Origin: a virus
Reading direction: 5' to 3' (one strand)
DNA: 24,325 nucleotides
Virus record (IMG/VR): IMGVR_UViG_3300017917_001749
Location: 1 to 24,325 of that record
This document shows, one piece after another, positions 16,127 to 22,601 of this stretch. Position 1 is the stretch's first letter. Each line of letters starts with the position of its first letter. A program made the position numbers and the translations under genes. The notes beneath the pieces are model-generated. The model ran no database searches, was not told where the DNA came from, and worked only from the letters and a program-made list of their open reading frames with translations.

Positions 16127-16414
16127 ATGAGTAGACCAAAACCCAATGTGCTAGTCGAACAAACTAACAAAAGCACTTACAAAACCGAACAAGTACTAGC
16201 CAGTGAAGGTATTTGGGCGGTATTCTATGACTCAAAACCTATTAATCTCAAAACATCTAATCTGTTGGTGCAATACCCAGGTCCTAAGTATAAAAAAGTA
16301 AGTTTTAGTAATCCTGGACATGCTATTAACTTGGCCAAAAAACTTAACGCACAATTTAAAACTGATAAATTTAGCGTAGTTTTATTAAAAGCTGGCGATC
16401 AGATTTATCCTTGA
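16127..16414 (+). CDS. Small basic protein, function unknown
   Basis: A 95-residue lysine-rich protein with a good Shine-Dalgarno (AGGAG, 8 bases before the ATG) and its own late-type promoter with palindrome. Visible segments are WAVFYDSKPINLKTSNLLVQ (likely beta strands) and HAINLAKKLNAQFKTDKFSV (a helix, then a strand). This layout suggests a compact alpha/beta fold, but I do not recognise the family. The next gene begins two bases after its stop. Confidence 0.65.
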   Translation: MSRPKPNVLVEQTNKSTYKTEQVLASEGIWAVFYDSKPINLKTSNLLVQYPGPKYKKVSFSNPGHAINLAKKLNAQFKTDKFSVVLLKAGDQIYP

Positions 16415-16415
16415 T

Positions 16416-16781
16416 GTGCGAGACAAACTCAAACTTACTCAAGCTGTTATAAATGAATTGCCTGATGGGCATGAAATGGATGTTCATGTTGCTATGAAGA
16501 CCTGGTGGTACAATATTCGTGCCAACGGTGGTCTTCGATTAACTGAACTTGGTTATTTTACCTTTAAGAAAGTTATGGATCTTGAAAGTTACGCTATGGA
16601 AATAGATTGGGACTCTTTTGATCGTGCAACTATACTAAAGTTAGACCGCAGACTACAAATGCCGTATTACATTGAAGTTAATAAGAAGATTCCAAAAAAT
16701 ATTATCTTCTTTGGTGCTCGCGAAGCTATGTTAGCCAAACTGTACGGCAATCTAAATAACTTTCTTGACAACTATACCTAA
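16416..16781 (+). CDS. Unrecognised protein, GTG start
   Basis: A 121-residue protein. I chose GTG at 16416, almost abutting the previous stop; the next in-frame ATG would remove 20 residues including a helix-like start (KLTQAVINELPDGHEMDV). The sequence contains LRLTELGYFTFKKVMDLESY (about 41-60) and a lysine-rich strand (EVNKKIPKNIIFFG) near residue 95. No motif allows a function call; a small DNA- or RNA-interacting protein is possible. The promoter for the tRNA gene lies in its last codons. Confidence 0.6.
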   Translation: MRDKLKLTQAVINELPDGHEMDVHVAMKTWWYNIRANGGLRLTELGYFTFKKVMDLESYAMEIDWDSFDRATILKLDRRLQMPYYIEVNKKIPKNIIFFGAREAMLAKLYGNLNNFLDNYT

Positions 16782-16793
16782 CTTTGCTATAAT
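16765..16793 (+). promoter_or_regulatory. Consensus sigma-70 promoter for a tRNA gene
   Basis: TTGACA (16765-16770), a 17-base spacer and TATAAT (16788-16793), with TGC just before the -10, are a full consensus. The -35 lies inside the preceding coding region. The start point would be near 16800, six bases before the tRNA 5' end, so little 5' trimming is needed. Confidence 0.88.
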
Positions 16794-16805
16794 AATAACT
16801 TATCA

Positions 16806-16882
<77 letters not shown>

Positions 16883-16889
16883 AATATCT

Positions 16890-17270
16890 ATGACACATTA
16901 TAGTATGCAATCTGACATGATGGAGACAGAATGGTTTCGCAACAAAGTGAAACAGTCTAAATCCTATGCTCAAAATTTGTATGCGGCCATGTGTAATAAT
17001 GAGTTTCAAAAACAAGATACCTGGGAAGTTTTAACAGACAGTCGGTGGAGTTGTAGTTGGCGTGCCGCAGGAGGTGTAGTAGCTACACTACGCGACTGCA
17101 ATGAAGACTACATGGATTACTATTGCTCTGGAATGGGCGGATTTGCTATTCAGGAAGAAGATCCTGCTAGCTACTATGAAGAAAATCAATATGTTAAAGA
17201 AAGTGAAGTTACAGACGAAATACGATCTGACTTGTTAAAACTAGGTTGGGTAGTAATTGTTGATAATTAA
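16890..17270 (+). CDS. Acidic protein downstream of the tRNA, function unknown
   Basis: A 126-residue acidic protein starting 7 bases after the tRNA CCA end. There is no Shine-Dalgarno, so the mRNA probably begins at the processed tRNA 3' end, with almost no leader. Features are WEVLTDSRWSCSWRAAGGVV (45-64), then DYMDYYCSGMGGFAIQEEDP, and a C-terminal acidic helix. The GGVVATLRD strand and the C-terminal helix suggest a small alpha/beta fold; no family is recognised. An alternative start at the ATG at 16905 would drop five residues. Confidence 0.6.
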   Translation: MTHYSMQSDMMETEWFRNKVKQSKSYAQNLYAAMCNNEFQKQDTWEVLTDSRWSCSWRAAGGVVATLRDCNEDYMDYYCSGMGGFAIQEEDPASYYEENQYVKESEVTDEIRSDLLKLGWVVIVDN

Positions 17271-17276
17271 AAAACT

Positions 17277-18461
17277 ATGAAACTATTAGAACAAAATGAC
17301 CAACTTGGATTTTATCAAGTTGGTCAAGAAAAAATACACATTAAACCCAAAGCACTTGTACGGGCAACTGAAACTAATCAATTTCCCGAGTGGAACTTTA
17401 ATCGAGAAGTGTTTGATAAATTTCCTTGGCACATCGAGCCAGAAACTGCTCTTAAAGAATTATATCGGTTACGAGCTCAACAACTTAGAGAAAAATATGA
17501 CTATATCAGACTAGAAGTCAGTGGAGGCGGAGACAGTTCCACCGTTGCCTATAGTTTTATTCTTAATGGTATACACCTCGATGAGGTAGTTTTTCGATAT
17601 CCTAAAACTGGTGAAAAAAATGTCTCCGACGACCCATTTAACACCAAGCCAGAAAATACATTAAGTGAATTTAAATACGCGGCTCAACCTTTACTACAAT
17701 GGATTTCAACAAATAGCCCTAATACAAAAATAACCATACACGATTATTCTAAAGACATGTTGGAATCAAGTCACGACGAGGGCTGGGTACTTCGATCCAA
17801 AGATTACTTTCAACCCGGGCATGTGTTTAAACACACAGTAGATTCTGTCGACAGCCACAAGGAAACACTGGATCGTGGGCAACGTGTCTGTATGTTATGG
17901 GGCATTGACAAACCCAAAGTCTGCATCAAAGATAAAAAATGGTATTTGTATTTTATGGATGTTCAAGCCAGTGCAGCAAATCCTGATTTAGGATCTTACA
18001 CCAACATAACCAATGAATATTTTTACTGGACTCCTGAGTTACCAGAGTTATTGTGTAAACAAGCACACATAATTAGAAAATGGTTTGACTTGCCCGACAA
18101 TAGGTATCTACAACATTTGGCTAGATGGCCCAACTATAGTTTTTCGCAGAGAACAACATTTGAGCATATAATCAAACCTTTGATCTATCCTGATTATGAC
18201 CCATCAACATTTCAAACATCTAAACCAACCAACAGTTTTTACAATGAGATGGATCAATGGTTTTATCAAAACTTTCAAGACACACGAGCTTATAAAGTAT
18301 GGAAAGCTGGTTTGCAATATCTAATAGACAATATTGACCCAAAGTATTTCAACAACGAAATGGGACGACCTGTTGGATTTGTAGGATTCATTAGTCCATT
18401 TTATTATCTCGGAGAAGCTAGTTTCATAGATTCAGGAATCAATACACACTTCAAATTCTGA
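17277..18461 (+). CDS. PP-loop ATPase (N-type ATP pyrophosphatase) of unknown substrate
   Basis: A 394-residue protein with the PP-loop YIRLEVSGGGDSSTVAYSFI (77-96), S82-G-G-G-D-S-S, the ATP pyrophosphatase signature shared by NadE, QueC, asparagine synthetase and thiouridine enzymes. The next strand (DEVVFRYP, about 102-109) fits the fold. The remaining 280 residues have no recognised domain, and I see no C-terminal zinc-cysteine cluster of the kind typical of QueC. It could adenylate a carboxyl or amide group; replacing QueC in the deazaguanine route is a hypothesis. No Shine-Dalgarno is visible. The late-type promoter of the next gene overlaps its stop codon. Confidence 0.7.
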   Translation: MKLLEQNDQLGFYQVGQEKIHIKPKALVRATETNQFPEWNFNREVFDKFPWHIEPETALKELYRLRAQQLREKYDYIRLEVSGGGDSSTVAYSFILNGIHLDEVVFRYPKTGEKNVSDDPFNTKPENTLSEFKYAAQPLLQWISTNSPNTKITIHDYSKDMLESSHDEGWVLRSKDYFQPGHVFKHTVDSVDSHKETLDRGQRVCMLWGIDKPKVCIKDKKWYLYFMDVQASAANPDLGSYTNITNEYFYWTPELPELLCKQAHIIRKWFDLPDNRYLQHLARWPNYSFSQRTTFEHIIKPLIYPDYDPSTFQTSKPTNSFYNEMDQWFYQNFQDTRAYKVWKAGLQYLIDNIDPKYFNNEMGRPVGFVGFISPFYYLGEASFIDSGINTHFKF

Positions 18462-18469
18462 TATAAATA
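18462..18469 (+). promoter_or_regulatory. T4-like late promoter TATAAATA
   Basis: A perfect TATAAATA octamer follows directly on the stop of the PP-loop gene and sits 12 bases before the structured leader of the TctC-like gene. In T4-like phages this sequence alone directs late transcription through a phage sigma factor. Confidence 0.65.
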
Positions 18470-18480
18470 AACTTAGCAAC

Positions 18481-18585
18481 GCCGGGTTCTTCCGACGTCG
18501 GATTTCAACTTGACGCTTGACATAATGATGTCTTTATTGTATTGTTAATACACAACGCCAACCGTAAGTAGACGACTCTACCAGC
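18481..18585 (+). ncRNA. Structured leader RNA, copy A (upstream of the tctC-like gene)
   Basis: In order: GCCGGGT (18481), GACG (18494), GACGCTTG (18512-18519), hairpin GACAT-AATG-ATGTC (18519-18532), TTTA, hairpin GTATT-GTT-AATAC (18539-18551), AACGCC-N3-CGTA (18554-18566), a short GTAG/CTAC stem, and CCAGC (18581). The same order recurs before the dctP-like gene with different hairpin bases but the same pairing, so selection on RNA structure is likely. A 10-bp palindrome CCGACGTCGG (18492-18501) lies in it. It could be a riboswitch or protein-binding leader. A TTGACA-17-TATTGT pair at 18517-18545 overlaps the hairpins and may be coincidental. Confidence 0.6.
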
Positions 18586-18618
18586 AACACATTTTATAAA
18601 TTTCTAAAAGGAATACCA

Positions 18619-19533
18619 ATGAAAAAAATACTAGCAATATTGTTACTGTCTACCTTTGCAATTTCAGCACAGGCAAAAGAAGTAGTACCAGTTGTATACT
18701 CATGGTCTGCTGGAGATCCAGCTGCAAATTTTGATAGAGCTATTATTTCTGTAGCCAATGCCAGTCAGGACAAGTATACATTTATATTTGAAGCAAAACC
18801 CGGTGGTGGTGGAGTTGTTCCGGCTCAATACACTTTGTCAACACCCAATGCAATACTTGCCACTAGTTCTGCATTTTTTATTCGTCCGGTGATCTATCCA
18901 AATGAAAGTTACGATTTATCACAATTTCGTGGACTTGCCCCAAAATGCACAGTTACCTCGATTATTACATCAGCAAAATACAAAACATGGAAAGATGTTC
19001 CAAAAGATCAACCATTGACCATTGGTGTCAGCGGGCTGGGAACAACCACTCATGTGATTGCTTTGCAAATTGCAGCACGCTACCCAAATATGACAGTTGT
19101 GCCTTTCAAGGGTACCAGCGAAGCACTAATAAATGTTTTAAATGGTAGCATTGATTTTGCTGTAAACTTCTTTGGTGATATTGAATCTTGGAAAAAAGAC
19201 AACTTTACAGGTAAGACAATTTATACACTAGGAGTAACAGGAGATAAATCATTTGAAGGAATTCCTACACTAGCATCTCAAGGATTTAACCAAGATTTAG
19301 CAAAAATGAGTCCTCCACATCAATATGTCACTAGCACAAAAATGCCAGATGAAAAATTTCGAGAGATTCGAGACATTATTCAAAAAGCCGAACAATCTGT
19401 CAGAGTCAAAGATGCATTTTTCATTGATCGCTGTGAGCCTGCTAAACCACTGAGTGAGCAAGAAGTACAACAGTGGTATGTGGAACAAACAGCGATTTGG
19501 CGTAAATTAAGCTCGGGTATTAAAATTAAATAA
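18619..19533 (+). CDS. TctC/Bug-type periplasmic solute-binding protein
   Basis: A 304-residue extracytoplasmic receptor of the tripartite tricarboxylate transporter (TctC/Bug) family. It has a classic signal peptide (MKKILAILLLSTFAISAQA, cleavage after residue 19). The mature part shows the expected FEAKPGGGGVVPAQYTLSTP loop, IGVSGLGTTTHVIALQI and VVPFKGTSEALINVLNGSID, matching the family's P-G-x-G-G, G-x-G-S/T-x-x-H and P-Y/F-K-G-x-x-x-A-L pattern. Length is near the usual 320. No membrane subunits (TctA/TctB) are present, so it would have to use host ones or do something else. It is preceded by a late-type promoter, the structured leader and AAAGGA (18606-18611). Confidence 0.85.
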   Translation: MKKILAILLLSTFAISAQAKEVVPVVYSWSAGDPAANFDRAIISVANASQDKYTFIFEAKPGGGGVVPAQYTLSTPNAILATSSAFFIRPVIYPNESYDLSQFRGLAPKCTVTSIITSAKYKTWKDVPKDQPLTIGVSGLGTTTHVIALQIAARYPNMTVVPFKGTSEALINVLNGSIDFAVNFFGDIESWKKDNFTGKTIYTLGVTGDKSFEGIPTLASQGFNQDLAKMSPPHQYVTSTKMPDEKFREIRDIIQKAEQSVRVKDAFFIDRCEPAKPLSEQEVQQWYVEQTAIWRKLSSGIKIK

Positions 19534-19569
19534 AAATTGGATTTATTTGCTTAACGGTTAATCAACAAG

Positions 19570-19577
19570 CATAAATA
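19570..19577 (+). promoter_or_regulatory. T4-like late promoter CATAAATA
   Basis: A CATAAATA octamer in the gap after the TctC-like gene, 17 bases before copy B of the structured leader. It is placed as in copy A. No good -35 element is seen. Confidence 0.55.
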
Positions 19578-19594
19578 ATAATACAGTAGGCAGC

Positions 19595-19690
19595 GCCAGG
19601 TCAACTGACGCCGAAAACATTAGACGCTTGGAGAAACTCCTTTACTAACAATGGTTGTTAGAACGCCGTTCGTAGCAAGTATTTGCCAGC
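19595..19690 (+). ncRNA. Structured leader RNA, copy B (upstream of the dctP-like gene)
   Basis: Same element order as copy A: GCCAGGT (19595), GACG (19607), GACGCTTG (19623-19630), hairpin GGAG-AAA-CTCC (19630-19640), TTTA, hairpin TAACAA-TGG-TTGTTA (19646-19660), AACGCC-N3-CGTA (19662-19674) and CCAGC (19686-19690). The hairpin bases differ from copy A while pairing and flanks are kept. It ends about 30 bases before the ATG, leaving AAAGGA (19707-19712) free as Shine-Dalgarno. Confidence 0.6.
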
Positions 19691-19719
19691 CGATACTAAA
19701 TATTTTAAAGGAAAAAAAT

Positions 19720-20673
19720 ATGTCAAAAGTTACTAAAATTCGTTGGGTAATTGCCCATGAACCAATTGCTCTTTTTTATAGAGCAGCCAAAGATTTCGAA
19801 GCTAGTATTAATGAGCAACAATCAGCTGAAAAGATTGAAATTGAAATCATGACTCCAGCTGAATACAGTCAGCGTTACAACAATGGTGTTGTTGTAACTA
19901 AACACGATTTGCTAGATCTAATGGATCAAGGCAAGATTGAAATGAGTCAAATGTACACAACATGGTTAGCAGAAACTTATGCTCCTGATTTGTTGGCATT
20001 TGAAATGCCATTTATTTTCCGCGATCATGATCATGCTACTCGTGTATTAGAAGGTCAAGTTGGCGAATCTTTGTTGGATACTATCAAACAAAACAGTAAA
20101 CTACGCGGTCTAAGCTACACTTATTCAGGTGGTTTCCGCATGGCATCAGTGAACAAAAAAGTTAGTACACTAAAAGAACTTACTGGATTAACTATGCGTA
20201 GTAACCGTAATCCAGTGGCTCAAGCAATTTGGAAAAACATGGACACAGTTCCATTTGTTTGCGAAATTGAAGACGCTAAGTCAAAGTTTGAAGAACAAGC
20301 CATTGATGCTGCTGACCTAGTGTACAGTCGTGTCTACCCATTGGGTCTTGATGCTCATACACAGACTGTGGTTGATAGCAAGCACACATTATTTTTAACT
20401 ACGATGTTAATCAGTGACACTTTCTGGAATCAACTCAGTGACGAGGTTCGTGCTATTATCAAGACAGCTGCAATTGAAGCAGGACGTAAAGAACGTGCTG
20501 AGACAATTCGTGATGGTGAAGAAGCCAAACAAAAACTTATCTCAGAGGGCGTTAACATTGTTGAACCCACTGCTGAAGAAATGGCCGACTTCCGTGCTCG
20601 TATGGAAGTAGTGTATAATCAGTTTACTGATACGTTTGCTCCAGGATTAATTGAACAGATCAAAAAATCCTAA
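19720..20673 (+). CDS. TRAP-transporter DctP-like solute-binding protein without signal peptide
   Basis: A 317-residue DctP-family protein. From the first residues (VTKIRWVIAHEP) it reads like the mature domain of TRAP receptors. The family pattern then follows: MSQMYTTWLAETYAPDLLAF with FEMPFIFRDHDHA, GLSYTYSGGFRMASVNKKVS, LKELTGLTMRSNRNPVAQAI, and TTMLISDTFWNQLSDEVRAI. No signal peptide precedes it. The ATG at 19720 has AAAGGA at a good distance; an in-frame ATG at 19651 would add 23 residues, not a convincing signal and lying within the leader RNA. A cytoplasmic or unconventional role is therefore possible. No DctQ/DctM genes follow; a strong terminator ends the unit. Confidence 0.85.
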   Translation: MSKVTKIRWVIAHEPIALFYRAAKDFEASINEQQSAEKIEIEIMTPAEYSQRYNNGVVVTKHDLLDLMDQGKIEMSQMYTTWLAETYAPDLLAFEMPFIFRDHDHATRVLEGQVGESLLDTIKQNSKLRGLSYTYSGGFRMASVNKKVSTLKELTGLTMRSNRNPVAQAIWKNMDTVPFVCEIEDAKSKFEEQAIDAADLVYSRVYPLGLDAHTQTVVDSKHTLFLTTMLISDTFWNQLSDEVRAIIKTAAIEAGRKERAETIRDGEEAKQKLISEGVNIVEPTAEEMADFRARMEVVYNQFTDTFAPGLIEQIKKS

Positions 20674-20693
20674 CAAGTCAGTAACAACAAAAG

Positions 20694-20719
20694 GGCACTG
20701 TTACAGTGCCTTTTTTTTT
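20694..20719 (+). terminator. Strong rho-independent terminator
   Basis: GGCACTG (20694-20700), loop TTA, CAGTGCC (20704-20710), then nine T residues. A perfect 7-bp stem placed 20 bases after the dctP-like stop, closing the two-receptor unit. Confidence 0.95.
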
Positions 20720-20732
20720 GGTAATAGTCAGG

Positions 20733-20761
20733 TTGACAATAGATTGATTGTATCATACAAT
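20733..20761 (+). promoter_or_regulatory. Sigma-70 promoter with a palindrome over the -10
   Basis: TTGACA (20733-20738), a 17-base spacer and TACAAT (20756-20761). A 15-bp palindrome ATTGTAT-C-ATACAAT (20747-20761) covers the -10, suggesting control by a dimeric repressor. The expected start point, near 20768, coincides with the ATG of a short ORF. Confidence 0.8.
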
Positions 20762-20767
20762 TAAACA

Positions 20768-20860
20768 ATGTTATACTTAAATAAAGAAGAATATCAATTT
20801 GCTTTGTGGTTTAGCCTATTACAGATTGCTATTTACTGGTTAATAGTATTTTTAGGATAA
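20768..20860 (+). CDS. 30-residue predicted single-pass membrane peptide (leaderless)
   Basis: MLYLNKEEYQFALWF opens a 30-residue ORF whose second half (ALWFSLLQIAIYWLIVFLG) is one continuous hydrophobic stretch, long enough for a transmembrane helix. Its ATG lies at the start point of a near-consensus promoter, so the mRNA would be leaderless; no Shine-Dalgarno is present. Small membrane peptides in phages include holin-like, antiholin and superinfection-exclusion proteins, but nothing here identifies which. The ORF is short and could be chance, yet promoter placement and composition argue for it. Confidence 0.45.
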   Translation: MLYLNKEEYQFALWFSLLQIAIYWLIVFLG

Positions 20861-20912
20861 TCAGTATCAAGATTTTTATATTTTGTATCAAAATAAGCCA
20901 GTGAGCACACAT

Positions 20913-21677
20913 ATGTCAAGAAAAATTTTATCAGGAAGTTATTATTTAGAAGTCCTCGACAATGAAGTACCAGAAGAACTTCAAACGAAAGTTTATAATT
21001 TTTTACTCGATAGAGAATATTGTGTAAATTTTTATGATCAACCATATTCTAACTATTATCCCCGAACAAACACTTTAGTAACCCCTAGAAATAAACCAGC
21101 TGGCATACGTTGCCCGCTAGCATGGGATGAGGAAAGTTTAGAACATCGTGCAAACACTGTTTATCATCTATGGAAACATATCAATAATTTATTGAATAAC
21201 CAATACAGCATCGAAGGTGTTCCTGAATCAATGAACTACATGGTAGGTATTAGTCCCTTGCAAGGGATAACCAAAAGCAACGGTGAGCCAGGAGCACCAA
21301 ACAGTGGGTGGCGTGTGTATGGTGATGGATTAGACAAAGAATATCTTGCTAGAAGTAAAGCAGTTCATAGAGATAATCCTTTTATGGACGACGACAGTGC
21401 GTATACCATGGTCTATTTTGCGAATGCTGAGTGGCACCCACAATTGTATGGTGAAACACTGTTTCACAGTGATGATGCGTATAGTGGTGATTTTACTGGA
21501 AAGTTTGAACAGGATCAACCCAGAAACTTTCCGATTGGCGATGTAGAAAATACTGTAGCTCCTCGCCCGGGCAGAATTATGATTTGGGAATCTAGATACT
21601 TGCATCAAATTAAACCAGTTGCTTGTTATGCAACAGAACCTTTGTTGGCCATTAGTTTTAGACTAAAAAAGATTTAA
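20913..21677 (+). CDS. 2-oxoglutarate/Fe(II)-dependent oxygenase
   Basis: A 254-residue double-stranded beta-helix oxygenase. Iron ligands are H152 and D154 (AVHRDNPF) and H231 (RYLHQIKPV), with R250 (ISFRLKK) to bind 2-oxoglutarate. The strand VAPRPGRIMIWESRYLHQ is typical. It hydroxylates an unidentified target. I start at the ATG at 20913; in-frame TTG (20883) and GTG (20901) are upstream, and no start has a strong Shine-Dalgarno. The N-terminal 100 residues (LEVLDNEVPEELQTKVYNFL onward) resemble phage members. The 52-base gap after the small membrane ORF suggests shared transcription from the promoter at 20733. Confidence 0.8.
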   Translation: MSRKILSGSYYLEVLDNEVPEELQTKVYNFLLDREYCVNFYDQPYSNYYPRTNTLVTPRNKPAGIRCPLAWDEESLEHRANTVYHLWKHINNLLNNQYSIEGVPESMNYMVGISPLQGITKSNGEPGAPNSGWRVYGDGLDKEYLARSKAVHRDNPFMDDDSAYTMVYFANAEWHPQLYGETLFHSDDAYSGDFTGKFEQDQPRNFPIGDVENTVAPRPGRIMIWESRYLHQIKPVACYATEPLLAISFRLKKI

Positions 21678-21738
21678 AATTAGTGTATTGTAACAGTCTA
21701 GACAAAAACATGTTAAATATACGACAGGAGATTTTTCC

Positions 21739-21894
21739 ATGTCACAAGAACAACAAAAGCAACTGCAATCCAACACACGGTTAACAGAGTTAAATCAAGA
21801 AAAACATCGTGATCTAACTCCAGAACAAAAACAAGAAATTATTGCAAAAGGTAATCCCAAGATCGACAACAATGTTGTAAAAGGTTATAATTAG
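21739..21894 (+). CDS. Small glutamine-rich protein, function unknown
   Basis: A 51-residue ORF with AGGAG (21726-21730) at a proper distance from the ATG. The sequence is hydrophilic and Q/E/K-rich (MSQEQQKQLQSNTRLTELNQ, then DLTPEQKQEIIAKGNPK), probably largely helical with no membrane segment. No family is recognised. Good translation signals and a clean 61-base gap support it as a gene. The 104 bases after it contain a 7-bp hairpin and two palindromes. Confidence 0.7.
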   Translation: MSQEQQKQLQSNTRLTELNQEKHRDLTPEQKQEIIAKGNPKIDNNVVKGYN

Positions 21895-21902
21895 TACAGT
21901 TT

Positions 21903-21921
21903 CCAATTTCGTTAAAATTGG
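21903..21921 (+). repeat. Hairpin CCAATTT-CGTTA-AAATTGG
   Basis: A perfect 7-bp stem with a 5-base loop, 9 bases after the small gene. No T-run follows, so it is not a typical intrinsic terminator. It may stabilise the mRNA end. Confidence 0.5.
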
Positions 21922-21961
21922 TGGTGGGTTGGGCTAGATTTAATACTGTGTTAATCTTTGT

Positions 21962-21988
21962 CGTATAAAATACGATACATACTATGTA
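21962..21988 (+). repeat. Two adjacent palindromes upstream of a small gene
   Basis: CGTAT-AAA-ATACG (21962-21974) and TACATA-C-TATGTA (21976-21988) lie next to each other. The second overlaps a weak -10 candidate TACTAT (21980-21985; -35 TTGTCG at 21958, 16-base spacer) and abuts the GGAG Shine-Dalgarno of the gene at 21999. They are probable operator sites for that gene, but the promoter itself is weak. Confidence 0.4.
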
Positions 21989-21998
21989 GGAGATTAAC

Positions 21999-22208
21999 AT
22001 GTGTAATTGTTTGATTTTTGCTTTGTGGATGCGATTTAGATGGGGCGGTAGTATTCGTTGGCATCGTAGTCGTACCTGGTTAGGTTTTCATAACACCTGG
22101 GTAAGTCCAAATGGCAAAGTGTTAGAATATACTTTGGTTCGTCCAAAGCGTCAACCGTGGTGGTATGTTCCAATATGCTATCGTGGTGTGATAAAAGAAT
22201 TGTTGTAA
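21999..22208 (+). CDS. Small tryptophan/arginine-rich protein, function unknown
   Basis: A 69-residue protein with AGGAG just upstream. Tryptophan and arginine alternate strongly (WMRFRWGGSIRWHRSRTWLG and PKRQPWWYVPICYR), so it is basic and aromatic, with no clear transmembrane segment. The pattern would suit a nucleic-acid- or lipid-contacting peptide, but the family is not recognised. The stop is 2 bases before the tmRNA acceptor-piece hairpin, so read-through transcription into the tmRNA is likely. Confidence 0.65.
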   Translation: MCNCLIFALWMRFRWGGSIRWHRSRTWLGFHNTWVSPNGKVLEYTLVRPKRQPWWYVPICYRGVIKELL

Positions 22209-22209
22209 T

Positions 22210-22568
22210 CCCTTCAAAACGAAGGCATGTTGGACGTGGGTTCGATTCCCACCTCCTCCACCAAAGCATATTATAAAACTCGGTAGTGCGACGCTTGGCC
22301 ATTCCGGAAACTGGCTTGAAAAGTGAAATAACATAGTATGCTTTATTGGGGGAGACCTGGTTTCGACAGCGTGAGATAGTAGAGACGGCAACACGAGAGT
22401 CGACTGACGTAATCAGCGAAAATAAATGTAAATGCAAAAGCAAATACAGGTGAAGTAACTGTTTCAGGCAAGGGCGTTAAGTTCTCTGCTCGTACAGCGA
22501 AAGCCGCATTGGCAGTTTAAACACTGACTAGGGTTTGGCCAGCTTTCCTCGTAACAGAATAAGCTGGC
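22210..22568 (+). ncRNA. ssrA: Circularly permuted (two-piece) tmRNA
   Basis: The tmRNA acceptor half precedes the coding half. Acceptor piece (about 22210-22263): hairpin CCTTC/GAAGG, P2 strand CATGTTG (22226-22232), T arm GTGGG-TTCGATT-CCCAC (22236-22252), CTCCTCC, A, CCA. Intervening segment 22264-22347 is closed by AAGCATA/TATGCTT. Coding piece from 22348: GGGGGAG pairs with CTCCTCC with a G-U at position 3 (alanine identity), then the conserved GGTTTCGAC and CAGCGTG (22367-22373), completing P2. The tag frame runs from about GCA 22440 to TAA 22518-22520 (26 residues, ANTGEV to AKAALAV). A final stem GCCAGCTT/AAGCTGGC (22538-22568) ends the structure. The exact resume codon and 3' end are inferred. 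Confidence 0.9.
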
Positions 22569-22601
22569 ATAAATAATTTTGATATTTTGGACAACCTGGG
22601 G

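Noticed and set aside
18517-18545. TTGACA-17-TATTGT promoter before the tctC-like gene
   Set aside because: Both elements lie in the hairpins shared with the second leader, where the matching bases are not conserved; probably coincidental, though not excluded.
18551-18585. Similarity of GTAAGTAG to the glnA/glutamine riboswitch core
   Set aside because: The remaining conserved bases and pairings of that riboswitch are missing, and the second leader lacks the string.
19651-19719. Upstream ATG extending the DctP-like protein
   Set aside because: The added 23 residues lie in the structured leader and do not look like a signal peptide; the ATG at 19720 has the better Shine-Dalgarno.
22036-22443. 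Minus-strand ORFs of 135 and 90 residues
   Set aside because: They lie across the permuted tmRNA on the other strand; the RNA pairing evidence is far stronger.
22568-22575. CATAAATA octamer after the tmRNA
   Set aside because: Its first base closes the last tmRNA stem, followed by an AT-rich tail; more likely part of the tmRNA 3' end than a promoter.
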